Origin: Cercophora sp. LCS_1
Taxonomy: Eukaryota > Ascomycota > Sordariomycetes > Sordariales > Lasiosphaeriaceae
Length of the DNA stretch: 64,000 nucleotides
Assembly: GCA_036250225.1 (NCBI GenBank)
Contig: JAPZLL010000008.1
Span: 1,178,001-1,242,000 of the forward strand
Direction of reading: 5' to 3'
Shown: positions 11,588 to 22,632 of the stretch, one piece after another
How positions within the stretch are numbered: position 1 is the stretch's first letter
Layout of the letters: each line of letters begins with the position of its first letter
The notes under the pieces: generated by a model
What the model saw: only the letters and a program-made list of their open reading frames with translations
Told to the model about the DNA's origin: nothing
The model's database searches: none
Translations under genes and position numbers: made by a program

Positions 11588-12570
11588 ATGGCACACATGA
11601 CCAACCCCCTCGCAACGCCCGAGCAGCTACTCCAGCGCCGCTCCCTCACATCCCTCCCAGCCGAGCTCCAAGACGTCATCCTCTTCTCAGCCCAATGCCT
11701 CACCCAAGCAGCCGGCATCCTACTCCAACTGCCGCAATCCACAACCGCCCAAGCCAACGTCCTCCTGGCGCGGTACTACCTCATTGAACCCTACATGGCG
11801 CATGAATTCAGCGTATGTCCTCTCTCCCCACCCCAACCCTCCCATCGATGCTAAACAGATGACAAAAGGACGTATCAGCAGCAACCCTCTACCTAACCGC
11901 CAAAGTCGGCGCCTCCCCCCGCTCCCCACGCGACGTAGCAAACGTCTACGCCTACCTCATCTCCCCTTCGTCGTCATTCTTCCGAGTGCCATCCTCGCCA
12001 CCACCCGTTAACGACCCGAAGAGCTATTACCTCTCCGATGCAGCCTACACGGCGTTTCATAACCGTGTGCTGGCGCTCGAAGGGAAGATTTTGCGTGCTT
12101 TGGGGTTCGATACACACGTTGCATTACCGCATCCGTTGGCGATTACGTATTTACAAGCGCTGGATTTTCTTGGTATGAGAAAGGGCAAGATCGCAAAGAG
12201 GACAGTCGAATATTTGAATACGGCACTACTGTCGCCGCAGGTGCTGTATTTGACGAGTCAGCCGAATGCGTTGGCTGTTGCGGCGGTTTATAATGCTGCG
12301 AGGGACTTGGGGGCCAAGATGCCCGAGTGCGAGTGGTGGGAGGTTTTTGATGTGGAGAGGGAGGAGTTGGGGTTTTTGGTGGTGGGTATGAGGAGTGTGG
12401 AGGGTTGGGTGAGGAAGATGAGAGGGGATGTGAAGAAGATGGGGGAGGGGATGGTTGCAAGACGGGATATTGAGGAGGAGTTGGGGAGGAGGGGGGTGGT
12501 TGTGGGCAATGGACATGCTGATCCGGAGGCGGAGTTGGCTAGGAGGATGGATGAGAGGATGGAAGGCTGA
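11588..12570 (+). CDS. Cyclin-fold protein (cyclin L/Q-like)
   Basis: Two exons, 11588-11812 and 11869-12570, joined across a 56-nt GTATGT...AAAAG intron with a GCTAAAC branch site, give 308 residues. The join is phase 0 and reads EFS/DVSAATLYLTAKVG, the helix-3 signature of a cyclin box (compare LYLAGKV in cyclin L and FAM58A/cyclin Q). A second cyclin repeat follows (ILRALGFDTHVALPHPLAITYLQ, shortened here) and the C-terminus is basic and charged. Proteins of this group pair with transcription- or splicing-linked CDKs; which CDK applies here is not visible. I chose the ATG at 11588 for its CAAAAATGG context; an in-frame ATG at 11432 would add 52 low-complexity residues. Confidence 0.75.
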
Positions 12571-12744
12571 GGGATTGCAACAAGGAGATGATGCTAGGCA
12601 TTCTTGAACGGACAACGAGGTCGAAATCGAAGACGATACCCAACATCCAACACGGTTCCCCAGCATATGTGATCCCAAGCGAGGGCTGTGGGCCCTGATG
12701 GATCATCGACCACCCCATCGTCCAACAGCAAAACTGGCACCGGC

Positions 12745-12774
12745 AAAAAATGTGACCACCAAGCGGACTTGGTG
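12745..12774 (-). terminator. Hairpin plus T6 tract, Pol III terminator candidate
   Basis: On the minus strand, just past the tRNA-Asn 3' end, a perfect 7-bp stem with a 4-nt loop (12757-12774, CACCAAG/CTTGGTG arms) is followed by TTTTTT (12750-12745). The T-run is the expected RNA polymerase III stop signal. The hairpin is not required by Pol III and may simply help stabilise or process the trailer. Confidence 0.6.
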
Positions 12775-12780
12775 ATGCGA

Positions 12781-12854
12781 CTCCCTCGGTAAGGATCGAA
12801 CTTACAGCCTCCAGATTAACAGTCTGACGCGCTAGCCAATTGCGCCACGAGGGA
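12781..12854 (-). tRNA. tRNA-Asn (GTT)
   Basis: On the minus strand 74 nt fold into a full cloverleaf without an intron: acceptor stem TCCCTCG/CGAGGGA, D arm GCGC/GCGC, anticodon stem TCAGA/TCTGG around the loop CTGTTAA (anticodon GTT), T stem GTAAG/CTTAC around TTCGATC, discriminator G. The gene sits only 14 nt downstream of a 5S rRNA gene on the same strand with no T-run between them. Confidence 0.93.
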
Positions 12855-12868
12855 ATTGAGATGGTTGC

Positions 12869-12987
12869 ACATACAACACCAGGGATTCGCTGGTCGTCAC
12901 CGACCCAACTACTAGTCCGGCCCTCACTGGTTTATCGATGGGAGAGCGGACGGGATCCCGAGTTCTCCAGTGGGTATGGTCGTATGT
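12869..12987 (-). rRNA. 5S ribosomal RNA
   Basis: The minus strand over 119 nt matches fungal 5S rRNA: it opens ACATACGACCAT and ends with TGTTGTATGT, which pair as helix I, and it holds the conserved segments GTAGTTGGGT and ACCAGCGAATCCC near its 3' half. It is a lone copy among protein genes, as in Neurospora and relatives where 5S genes are dispersed rather than in the rDNA repeat. There is no terminator T-run before the tRNA-Asn that follows, so the two may be read in one Pol III transcript. Confidence 0.92.
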
Positions 12988-13432
12988 GAAAAGCAAACCT
13001 CGAAATGGGGTTGATACGGTTGCGGTGTGACGATGTAAACAAGACCCGTGGTTGTGAGATGCCACTCCTCGCACCTAGGTCTTATCAGTTAAGCGAACTT
13101 AAGGATGGTTTAGTACGAAAGAGAACCGCCCATTGATTTGATCTCTCGCTTCGGAATCACAATGGGCATGTGAGTGTGTTTACATGGTGAGAAAGTGCTG
13201 AACCGTTGCTAACACCCTTGCACCAAACACATTTCTGCTTGTGAGAGAAGCTTTGAGGACCTTGAGGACTACCGGTTGACGACCCCGTGCCGACTTGCTC
13301 CGCTGATTTGTGCAGCGCCTTCCGCTTGACAGAGAAAGATCGCGGATCCACCTTAGGCTTACTTCCTTCACCCCTCGCCCTTCTCTGCCAATCCTCCTTC
13401 AACAACACCAATCATCCCCAGGTTGCAACCTG
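12988..13432. other. Intergenic: 5S upstream region and leader of the dynamin-derived gene
   Basis: Holds the upstream flank of the minus-strand 5S gene and the presumed promoter of the small dynamin-derived gene. No further gene or RNA recognised. Confidence 0.5.
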
Positions 13433-14064
13433 ATGGCCACCGTGGCAGCAACTGACGGCGTTGTCAGCTCCCTTGAGGGCTTGGGCAACCACATCTACCT
13501 GCAGAAGCAGGATATGATGCGTGATCTTGGTATCGATATCGCCACCTCGCAGGTAAGTTCATCAAGCTGCTCCTCAGGGCCGTGGTTGAGGACAAGCAGA
13601 TTCGGGATGAGCTCTGGGAGACCACCCTTCTCGTTCGCATCAAAGAGTCGTGCAAACGTGCGCTTGATCAAGCCCAGTTTGTCCTGGATGTCGAGTTGAA
13701 GCTCCGGCCTTCGACCAACGACTCGACGTATTTGGCGGCCGTTCAAAAGTCTCGGGACAAGCGCGGGCCCGCCACCAGCGACCAGGCCATCAAGGAAGAC
13801 TTGCTGGACAATCTCTGGAGTTACTGCGAGGTGGCACGCAGGAGACTTGTCGACACTGTGTGCCGTCAGGTTATTGATAACTTTTTGCTCCTCGGCAAGG
13901 ACAGCCCCTTGAGAATCTTGTGCCCTTCGTTCATCAGCGGCATGGATGAAGATAAGCTGGAGACGATTGCGGGCGAGGATGGATCTGTCAAGTACGAGCG
14001 AGAACGTCTCATGGCGGAGATTTCCGGTCTCCAGGAGGCGACGAAGAAGGTATTTGGTCATTGA
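13433..14064 (+). CDS. Small dynamin-derived protein: N-terminal stub joined to stalk end and GED, no GTPase domain
   Basis: A workable model has exon 1 13433-13552, a 47-nt GTAAGT...CAG intron (13553-13599) and exon 2 13600-14064, giving 194 residues. Exon 1 ends MMRDLGIDIATSQ, resembling the stretch that precedes the P-loop in fungal dynamin-like GTPases. Exon 2 resembles the end of the dynamin stalk (IRDELWETTLLVRIKESC, RALDQAQFVLDVE) and then the GTPase effector domain (SYCEVARRRLVDTVCRQVI, ETIAGEDGSVKYERERL). The whole GTPase domain and most of the stalk are missing. The intron itself, read in the exon 2 frame, encodes FIKLLLRAVVEDK, which also looks dynamin-like, so the intron may be former coding sequence after a deletion. 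It could be a decayed pseudogene or a functional GED-only protein; I cannot tell which. Confidence 0.55.
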
Positions 14065-14674
14065 GGGCGACAAGGGCAGCGTTGGATGGACTTGCATTGT
14101 GTTGTGAGCCCATGGCTGGCATTTTGGCTCGGATGGGGTGGTTCAGGTAGACACAATGCACTGGATGTAACAGCGATTGCGACTTGGTCTTGAGTGGACA
14201 GCTGTAAATCAGCACCCACAAGGCTACAGCACCAACCGTGGTTAATGGGCCGGACTCAGTGTTTGGACTTTTTGTCTCCAACTTGATTGCTTCGGCTGTG
14301 CGGTTGCTGAGTCACAAGAAGACGACACCCTGCGAGCCAATCCGTCTGGCGCCGGGCTATCAAACCCATCTCAATTCGCGTGCCACCGTGGCTTGTGCGG
14401 CCGTCCATACCGCGGAGCATGGGGAGACGCGCGTGTTTGACGCGGGTACCTTGGTTGTTCGTCCAACGAGGGCCTAGTTGTGTTTCTCGGGTATCTCAGT
14501 ATCTTCGGTTCACCAGCGTGGCTAGCTCAACTCAGCCAAAGTACCTAAACAAACACCCCATAAAACGGGCGTCGCAAACATGACACCCACCGGGACACAT
14601 TCGCCCTCACGTCTATCCAACGCCTATCCTCTACACCATCTAATCTATCCAAGATCCCATCCTCTAAACCCACT
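14065..14674. other. Convergent intergenic region
   Basis: 3' flanks of the dynamin-derived gene (+) and the histidinol-phosphatase gene (-). Nothing else recognised. Confidence 0.5.
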
Positions 14675-15586
14675 CTACTCCCCCGACCTCAAACTCCCCC
14701 TAAACTCGTCCAACCCAACCCTCTTCTCCCTTAAGCCCGCCTCCGTCCTCTCCAAAGTCCACACCTCCGTCACCCCAAGGCCCTCCAAATACCCCAAACC
14801 CCCCTCATAACAAGTAGCAACCTGTCGAATCCCATGACTATCGTCCGAAAACGTCCACTGCCCACCTATCTCCACCCACCGCTCCGCTACTGCCCGTCCA
14901 GGATACGGCTCCTTTAACCCCTTTCTCAGCCCCGAAGTGTTACACTCCAACCACCCACCATACCCCTTTACAAACTCCAGATTCCTCTCCACACGCTCCC
15001 AAACGCCCCTCCACTCCCTCGGGTCTCGATTCGGCTCCTCGCTCATCAACCGAATCAAATCGAAATGCCCCACCACCCGTGGCTGTAACGCCTTCAGCAT
15101 CTCGTACTGTTCATCATAATACCGCTCCCACATTTCCGTCTCGCCCCCTCCCACCTTGCCTTTAGCGGAGGCGTACATGGCTTTATCGAAATCGATCGGT
15201 ACACCAGAGACGTGGTGTAAACTCCCAATGTAATAATCCACCCTTTTATCATCCGCCAACTCCTTTACGAGAGTCTCATACTCGGGGCGGATCCACTCCC
15301 CCTCGAACCCAACCAGGATGTGGATCTGGTCTTTGTACTTGTCCTGCAGCCGTTTCGCTTCGGTGAGGAAGGCTTCGTGGCGTGGGGCAAGGGCGGCTAG
15401 GGAATCCTCGGGGGATGGGACGAGCTCCTCTGGATACAAGTCCGACAAGGAAGTGCGCGGCATGTGTTCGGTCAGACCAATGGTTTTGTAGCCGATGGAG
15501 ATGGCGTGGACGAGGATGGACTCGAGGGTGTTGACTGCGTGGCCGGGGCAGAATTGGCCCGAGTGGGAGTGCATTGTGAATGCCAT
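14675..15586 (-). CDS. Histidinol-phosphatase, PHP family
   Basis: One exon of 303 residues. The enzyme removes phosphate from L-histidinol phosphate, the penultimate step type of histidine biosynthesis; it is the fungal HIS2/HisK type in the PHP metal-dependent phosphoesterase superfamily. Metal-ligand motifs are visible: the N-terminal HSHSG (residues 6-10), TEHMP, FEGEW, IGSLHHV (H of motif 3), VGHFDLIR, and near the end FSDDSHG. The start ATG gives the standard MAFTMHSHSGQFC opening with no need for an upstream exon. A purine-rich tract at 15626-15706 (pyrimidine-rich on the coding strand) lies 40-120 nt upstream, typical of a fungal promoter or leader. Confidence 0.9.
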   Translation of the reverse strand: MAFTMHSHSGQFCPGHAVNTLESILVHAISIGYKTIGLTEHMPRTSLSDLYPEELVPSPEDSLAALAPRHEAFLTEAKRLQDKYKDQIHILVGFEGEWIRPEYETLVKELADDKRVDYYIGSLHHVSGVPIDFDKAMYASAKGKVGGGETEMWERYYDEQYEMLKALQPRVVGHFDLIRLMSEEPNRDPREWRGVWERVERNLEFVKGYGGWLECNTSGLRKGLKEPYPGRAVAERWVEIGGQWTFSDDSHGIRQVATCYEGGLGYLEGLGVTEVWTLERTEAGLREKRVGLDEFRGSLRSGE

Positions 15587-16257
15587 TTTGGATGATCACC
15601 ACAATGGACGGAGGCGGTCGGTAAGTGGTGAAAGTAGGTGAGGGTAGGTGAGGATGAGTGAGGATGAGAAGTGATGGTGAGGATTTGGTTGAGAAGTGAG
15701 GAGGGGGTGTTGAGTCAAATGCAGGTGGGTCCGTTATCGGTCCAAGGTTTGAGATACGAGGAACGGGGAGGAAGAACGGCGGAATGATACCTTTTATAGT
15801 ACTCGGTCGGCAAGCTCTCAGTTCTTTGGAGTTTGATGCAAAACTCTGAGCTGGCCTGCACGTGTTTGCTTGACGGATGTGACAGGCTATCGCGAGGCTT
15901 GGCGTCCCCAGTGTGGAAACTTGCCCCCGGATGACCGAGCGACCGTGGTATTCTCTATGGGCACTACCTATGCTGGCTACTGCTGTAACTTTCAAAGCTT
16001 TTCTTCCCTCAATGCCCCGTCGCTCCCATCAATGTATCGCTAACTCCTTGCACGGAATGCATAACTGAATCTCCCAACCCTAGACGCTACTGCCATGACA
16101 TAATATCTACAAACACCCCGAATGTCCACATCTTGTCCCTGACCTGACCCCCTTATGGTACGCTGATCCTCCAACCACTCCACCTGCAAAAACTCTAATA
16201 AAATGGTGTTGACATCCCACACAGATACGATGCAACAGCGGCTCGAAGTTTCGGGTC
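15587..16257. other. Intergenic: histidinol-phosphatase promoter and MTR10 3' end
   Basis: Contains the GAGGATGAGTG-like purine-rich repeats at 15626-15706 (CT-rich on the minus strand). The remainder shows nothing recognisable. Confidence 0.5.
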
Positions 16258-19200
16258 CTAACCCTCAAAATGGAACCGAGCTGCCTCCAGAGAACCGAGG
16301 CCGTCGCGGGGTGCAACGTACCGTCGACGGTACGTGTTGGTAAAGTCTTGGAGCAACGCCCGGAGACCCCTCATGTTGGACGTGTCGCCGCCCTGCAGCT
16401 TCTCTCGGATCTTGACCATCAGCCGCGTCGCCTCTGTCGGCGCGATTGTGCCCGCCGGAAGCATCTGAATCGTTCGCTCCACCCACGCCGTTGTCTCGGT
16501 TGGCAGCAGCTCAAACATGGACAAAACCACGGCACTACCATCCGCAAAGCAGTCCCGCGGGAACGTGATCATCATACCGGCCAGCGTCTGCTTGACGAGC
16601 GCCTCGCCGTGGGTCAACAGGAGCTGGCGAACAATCTGGCGCGACCGTGCATCCGCCTGGTGGTCGCCCGAGCCGGCGGGGTTGGTGCCTCCATATGTGA
16701 GGAGGTCGCGGAGGTAGTGCAGCGCAGCGCTCACCGGCTCCCGCTTCTCCAACGTCAGCGCCGAAATGGCAGCCTGGAAAATGGGCGTGAAGAGAGCCGA
16801 CGGGATCAGCCGGTGCGGGTAGTAGAGAAGCGCGTCGATGAGCAGGCGGTAAAAGTCCTCAATCACATCGGGGAGATCGATGGGCTCCAGTTCGCTCATC
16901 ATGCGGAGCATGTTGGTGGCCTGCGCTTCGAAGAAAACGTATATGTTTTCAGCGATGCCATCCTCCACATGCTCGCGGTCCTCCGAGAACTCGCGCAAAA
17001 TGGCGCTCGTGGCCCAGAGAAAGCACCCTTGCTTCGACTTGGCAAAGCCCTCGGCCAGGTTGTTCGCCAGCGGTGCCAACAACGGCGTGATGGCGGTCCG
17101 ATACGAAATAATCATGGATCGCCAAGACCGACAGATCCGCTCGCAGATGGGAACAAAGTCGATAAAGGAAGCAAGGATTGTCGAGATGACCTGGAAGACT
17201 TCTTGCCAGTACTTGACTGCCGGGTTCTCGGCGCCAATGGGCACGCCGGGTACCACCTGCTGCGCAAAGTGGGTAAGGAGGTTGATGTGGTCTGTGATGT
17301 TGGTTAGCTCAAGGTACAAGTGGCAGAGTCAGATTTACTTACCAGCAAGGTCCAACTTGGACTTCTCGTCGCTTGCGACGTTTGCCTTGCTCATCAACCG
17401 CGCCACCAGGGGATCGCAGTAGAGTTTCAAGAGCCTATATGAATCCTCTGCTGACTGCGCCCCAACCACTGTGGCAACGCCCTCCGTGACCTCCTCCTTG
17501 CTGCTCTCCGGAAGCTTATCAAGGATCTGGTCGTAAAAGCTCTGCAACTGTACCACTTGTGGGCCCAGCAGACGCCTGCAGTCGACACAGAAGTATTTGA
17601 AGGCCTGGGCCGCCGCTCGAATGACTTCCTGCGAGTCCGTTTGGAACGACTCGACAACGTACGAGAATTGTGGCTGCAAAAATTCGGGGTGTTCTGCTGT
17701 CCACTCTGTGTAGCGTCCAAAGGCCATGATGGCGGCAAAGCGAAGCTTCTCATTGTTAACGGGAATCTGAGCAAGCACCGGCATGATTTGAGCGAGGACG
17801 GGATTTTCCTCCCTCTTGTCAACCATGCGGCCCATAGCTCGCATCGCAAAGACGGGGGACTCCAGAGACTGCCAGTGTGGGACCGAGGTCGCTGTCGCTT
17901 GAGCACCATACTTTTGTTGCCACGTCTTGATCGCATCGAGAACAATCGTCAGGCACTGGTTGACGCCAATGACCTCGCAAGAGTCCTTCAGTGTATCGCC
18001 CATGTGGTGTCTGAACTCCCTAAACTTCTCCTCCTGATCTCGATCGCCATCAAACAAATCAACCTCGTTGGGATTGCCGGAGTCGGGGTACTCGAGGAGT
18101 TTCAAAAGGACGTTGACCAATTGGGTGTAAATGTCGACTAGCTGTAGCCTCGCGTCCATGTAATGCGACAGGGTCAAGTACTGCTTCAGCTCGTACCAGA
18201 AAGTGAACGTGTAATGGATGGCGTCACGGTCCTTGTCCCTCGCGCAGCATTCCAGTAATGCCTCAACGAGAGGCCTAAAGCTCTGGGGTTCCCGAGCGAT
18301 GGCCAACGTCCACGAGTCGCCAGCGTCGGCAAAAACCCTGGTGATGGCTTTGAATCCCTCAGTGTCCTCTTCTTCCACCAGGGTTTTGATCCGAGGCTTG
18401 AGCTCGAGCACACGAGGCAGGAGTACTTTGATCGTTTCCACACTCTCATCCACATCCTTGGTCTCCCGGCACATCACACCAAGGCACTCAGCGGCGGCCT
18501 GGAGGGAGTTGTCGTTGCTCAGCCCGTTCATAACGGCATTCAGGAGGGGTCCAGTGGCGACGACACTAACGGGAACTTCTCGGAGCCACGAGGTGATGCA
18601 TTCGAACAGTTGAGGATTGGTAGCCGCCTCCTCTGACGACGTATTAGCCAAAGAATGCTGAAGCGCAACGAGGAACTTACGAGAAGATGCTGCATAGTTG
18701 ATGAGCAGTTTGACCACCTGCCCCGCATTGTCGGCGAGCAACTCCGATGTCCTCTGTACGAGGTCTTCTTCCTGTCAAGATTGGATTAGAGACTGATCCT
18801 AGGCCGATCGCACCCAAATGGAAGCCGGAGGTGAGAGCAGGGGCGAGTCGCGACACTTCGATCCACGTACAGACAAGGTGATTTTACGGCCTTCGGTGAC
18901 CTCTTCGGGCAGGACTCGCAGGAAATCCAATATGCACGCATGGCTCGCGACATCGTTGCCGAGCGTAGCAACGACCGTGGGGAGCACATCTTTCCACGTC
19001 TGCATTTGTATGGCTAGGATGGCAAGACAGACACACAACTGGACCCTGACGGGCTTCGGGCCACCGGCATACTTCTTCAGCAACAGCAAGATCTGGTCGC
19101 GCAGGGCCGTGTGCTGGGCCTCGGGTATCTGTGTCGCGAGGTCATATGTGATCTTTACCAAATGTCAGCCTCCTCCTCGTTCACGCGCTCGCTGGTGGGG

Positions 19201-19493
19201 TGGGGTGGGGTGGGGTGTCTCGTACTTTGCCCTTCAAGGTGGTCGCGGCGAAGAGCTGTGCTTCTGCTTCGGTCGAGGACTGGAGGATGGTGATGGTCGT
19301 CGCCCACGCATCTTGCTAAAAGTCAATTAGACGAGATAGTGCGCCGGCGCACAGGATGACGTACAGTTTTCTGGAACTTGGCCAGATACTCATGTGCAAC
19401 CTTCTTCTTCGCGTTGTCCCCGCTGCGCATCGTGACCATGGCGGCGAGGACGCTGGGGACCGAGAAGTCCCCCTGAACGCTGTTGGAAGCCAT
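16258..19493 (-). CDS. Importin-beta family nuclear transport receptor Mtr10/transportin-SR
   Basis: Karyopherin that imports RNA-binding shuttling proteins (Npl3/SR proteins) and is linked to mRNA export and tRNA traffic; cytoplasm and nuclear pore. Six exons fit: 19493-19365, 19315-19226, 19152-18871, 18771-18681, 18632-17343, 17291-16258, giving 971 residues, the usual length of yeast Mtr10 (about 970). Features: N-terminal importin-beta-like HEAT helices (VAHEYLAKFQKT/QDAWATTITILQSS, AQLFAATTLKGKITYDL), then HEAT repeats through the end, including the family-typical ICERICRSWRSMIISYRTAITPLL (shortened). The 48-nt intron 18680-18633 (GTAAGT, GCTAATAC branch, CAG) is stop-free and in frame. 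The start is the first in-frame ATG after a phase-0 first exon of 43 codons. Confidence 0.9.
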
Positions 19494-20325
19494 GATGGCG
19501 GCGCGTGTTCAGAGAGGAGACCGGAAAAGGAGAGGATATCGCCGGTGTGGTTGCGCCACAGCTCGAGCAGCTGCAAAATAGAGCCCCGCCTTCCGAGATC
19601 GCGTTGCGTCGTCACGAGCAGGAAAGGCGTGGCGGCCGAGATTGTGGGAAATGAAGGGAGGTTGTGCGCCGTGCCGTGCCCTCAACGGTCTGGTAGAGTT
19701 TGTGCGATTAGATTTCCGAAAGGACCGTGGGTGCTAGGTTGAGGAGTCTGGGGAAGTTGCTTGAGGACGGCGCCTGCGTCTTGGAAAATAAATGACTGAT
19801 GCAACAAACGTCAGGCAGACTGGCACAAACTGGCACCGCCCCGCTTGTGTGGTCGTCCCTTCACCGGTACAAAATATGGGGTACCCCTGGTCACCGGTTT
19901 CTGGCCAAAAACTCACCACCTGCAGCAGGTCGTTTGCTGGACAAGCTCCGGGAATTTAGGGAACACTTTGTATTTTGAGATTCAACGGCTTTACAACAGT
20001 CAATTTGGCAAGGCTGTCAGGTAGCCAAGAAGCGCATCGAAAACGTTCATGGAATCATCTGGTTGTCCGCTGCTTGCGGAACTGGGCAGCATTTCCTGGA
20101 GCGGGGCCGACGGAACTCAATCGCAGTGGGGCCATGAGGCTCTGATAGCAGCAATCGCGGGGGTGTGGCTCAACCGCTATCGGCGCACGGGCCCATGCCG
20201 GCCCCTCTGAATTCTTGGGCCCAGGATTTCCATCACGTCTCGGCGCGTGCGACAAAGTCTCTAGACACCAAGCCCGAGCAAGCAACAGCTCGATTCCCCG
20301 GCAACACACATCCCCAACAATTGCA
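19494..20325. other. Divergent promoter region, MTR10 (-) and SmE (+)
   Basis: About 830 bp between two divergent RNA-biology genes. No ORF, RNA gene or repeat that I can support. Confidence 0.5.
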
Positions 20326-20761
20326 ATGACTGGCAGAGGTGGTGGCGGCGGTCGCCGTGTCTTGCTTCCCCCAATCAACTTTCTTTTCCGTCTGCTGCAG
20401 CAACGCACAACGGTGCAGATCTGGCTGTATGAGCAGCTGTCCATCCGCATCATTGGTACCATTCGCGTAAGTGCACCGCTGTGCTGTGCTGCTAGGGGGC
20501 TAACCTCTTCCCAGGGTTTTGACGAGTTTATGAACTTGGTTGTATGGCGAAGGTCCCCCACTGGCGCCTGGGTCGAAGCTGACGATGCAGATTGACGACG
20601 CGGTCGAGGTCAAACAGATCACCAAGACAAACGACAAGGAGACAAGGAGACACCTTGGAGTAAGCGACCCCCAATAATGCGGCTAGGCAAAGGCTGACGT
20701 GGCCCAGCAAATCCTCCTCAAGGGCGACAACGTGTCCCTCATTCAGAGCATGTCGGCATAA
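20326..20761 (+). CDS. Small nuclear ribonucleoprotein SmE
   Basis: Core Sm-ring subunit of U1, U2, U4 and U5 snRNPs. Four exons (20326-20466, 20515-20541, 20591-20659, 20708-20761) give 96 residues. Sm1 motif: NFLFRLLQQRTTVQIWLYEQ and the following GFDEFMNLV/IDDAVEV; Sm2 motif: LGQILLKGDNVSLIQS, where LLKGDN is the classical Sm2 hallmark. The three introns are 45-50 nt, all GTAAG/GTATG...CAG. Length and motif order match the family exactly. Exon 2 is only 27 nt, so automated predictors may miss it. Confidence 0.95.
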
Positions 20762-20897
20762 GGGCGGCTCGACGATTCATGACTTGTGCTCGGGAGCATA
20801 CAGAGACTGCTTGGTGGCTACAGTGGGGTCCAAAATGTTGACAAAACGGGATACCAGAGGGACAGCGACATGGCGCATGGTGACAAACGGCTTGGGA

Positions 20898-21682
20898 TTA
20901 CTGTGTTTTGTTCTCGGCGGAGGTTTTTATGTCGCCGTTTCCAAGTATCAGGCCATCTAGAGTTTGATCTAGGGGACCAACAGGTACCGACCCCTCGGAG
21001 GGAGACGAGAGGAATTGTTCGGACAGGGCTAAGCCATAAAGCAATACAGGACGCTCCTGCTCCCCCAGAGAAGTCGACTTGGCGTTGTGGCGGCTGATGA
21101 AGTAGTCATAAAACCCCTTTCCGTGTCCGAGCCTTCGGATTGCCCCGGTGTTTGGGTCTGTGTCAAAGGCCACGCCTGGCATCAGAATGAGATCCAGCAA
21201 TGCTTTCTCCGAGTGTTGGGCGTCTGGTCCGCCAAATATCCTCTGCCTTTCGTGAACCGTGGATGGGTCGACGCTCGGAATGCCCCATCGATCCGGTGTT
21301 AGGGACTCATAGTCATGGAGATCCCTGAGACGAACCATGTCCATTACTCTCGGCGGTAGATCAGTCGAGGAAATGGGGTTTCTGTGGAGATAGGGAATGA
21401 AGACCTCTTTACCAGACTGAAGTGCGTCCCTTACGATCGCATCTGTCTGAATCTCTCCATTCGGCATCGAGAGAAACACACTGATCCTCTTAGCTTCTAC
21501 ATACGGCCTGAGCGTCCTAATAGTGTTGGAGACGACGGAACCTGTGGACGATCTTAGTCAAGATCCCACCCCTCAGCTCGCCTTACCGTACTCTGTGACT
21601 TTGCAGACTCGTGGGAAACTGCGCCCAGTCGCTGCTTCATAAAGGAGCGCGACTGCTGCTTGGCAGCATTGAGAGACGCCAT
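20898..21682 (-). CDS. 5-formyltetrahydrofolate cyclo-ligase
   Basis: ATP-dependent conversion of 5-formyl-THF to 5,10-methenyl-THF, returning folate to one-carbon metabolism. Two exons (21682-21592 and 21541-20898) join at phase 1 across a 50-nt intron starting GTACGG; the join reads AKSQS/SVVSNTIRTLRPYVEAK. The product is 244 residues. Family motifs: RISVFLSMPNGEIQTDAIV, VFIPYLHRN, DLILMPGVAFD and the nucleotide/substrate loop LGHGKGFYDYF. An in-frame ATG seven codons upstream (21703) is an alternative start. A competing donor 5 nt downstream (GTAAGG) would break the frame, so the GTACGG site is preferred. The gene converges on SmE with 136 bp between stops. Confidence 0.88.
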
Positions 21683-22632
21683 CTGGAACCGATCCTCCAC
21701 CATGGAGCCAACCTCAACGTTTTGACAGCGGCGGGGAGCTGAATAAAGTTGGCGCTCTGCTCGTCAGATGAGAAGTTGTAGAGGTCAGACAAGGATGGCT
21801 AGCCGCTTGAATAAAGGTTAAACCCGGGAGGTCGGCCTTTTCCGTAGTAAGAGCCCAAGATCTAGCGGGAGAGTGCCGCTCGCGGCTCACCGACTGTTGT
21901 AAGGTAGTGTCCGATCTGGCTAAAGGGCTGCTCGGGCGAAGCCCTAAGGAGGTTAAGGGATCCCGGCGTGGGTTGGGCGATGGCGGGGCTCTTGTCAGTC
22001 GAAATGCACACAACGCGATTGGACAGGTCTAGGCGCCGAAATGTCACGAGTTTGAAGTGTGTCATCGCACTTGGAATGCAGGAGACTTTCGACCCGTCTG
22101 TAAACCGGAAAGGATGGGAGCGAATGCATAACGGAAGACGCAGTGCGGTGCGACACGATGGCGGGAATGCAGCATTCCAGGCTCAGCGCTATCTAATCGA
22201 TCTAATCGCAGCCTCCCGTGGCCTCGTCGCAGTGCGGAGATCCCTGCACTTGGGCACCAAACCGCCCTAGCGTGACGCCCGCCTTGAGTGAGATCCTGGT
22301 CGGCGGGCGTCCCCGCTAATGATGCCAGAGAACAGCCCACTCCCAGGCGCAAAGTCGAGTTGAAGACTGACCAAGTCCACATTCCAGCCGTCATTTTTTG
22401 TTTTGCTGTCACCGTCAAACAGGGCACCCAATGAGAGCGCCAGACACACAGCGCAGTAAGACGGAGTAATCCAACCCATTTCCCAGATCCCTCGTCGCAT
22501 TTTGCCAGAGTGCATCGCACACTGTTACCCAGGGGAAGCGAGTCGAGTCATCGACGACTGTACGCGTTCCCAGAAAGGCAGGCCGCAAAACACGGATCCC
22601 TACTACGTTCGGTAGGGTAGACAAGCTGGCAT
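21683..22632. other. Divergent promoter region, folate cyclo-ligase (-) and OPT transporter (+)
   Basis: About 950 bp. A perfect 9-bp direct repeat (ATCTAATCG twice, 22191-22208) is the only structured element noticed. No gene recognised. Confidence 0.5.

Noticed and set aside
16270..17307. 345-codon plus-strand open frame opposite MTR10
   Set aside because: Exactly shadows the last MTR10 exon, Arg-rich composition, no domain.
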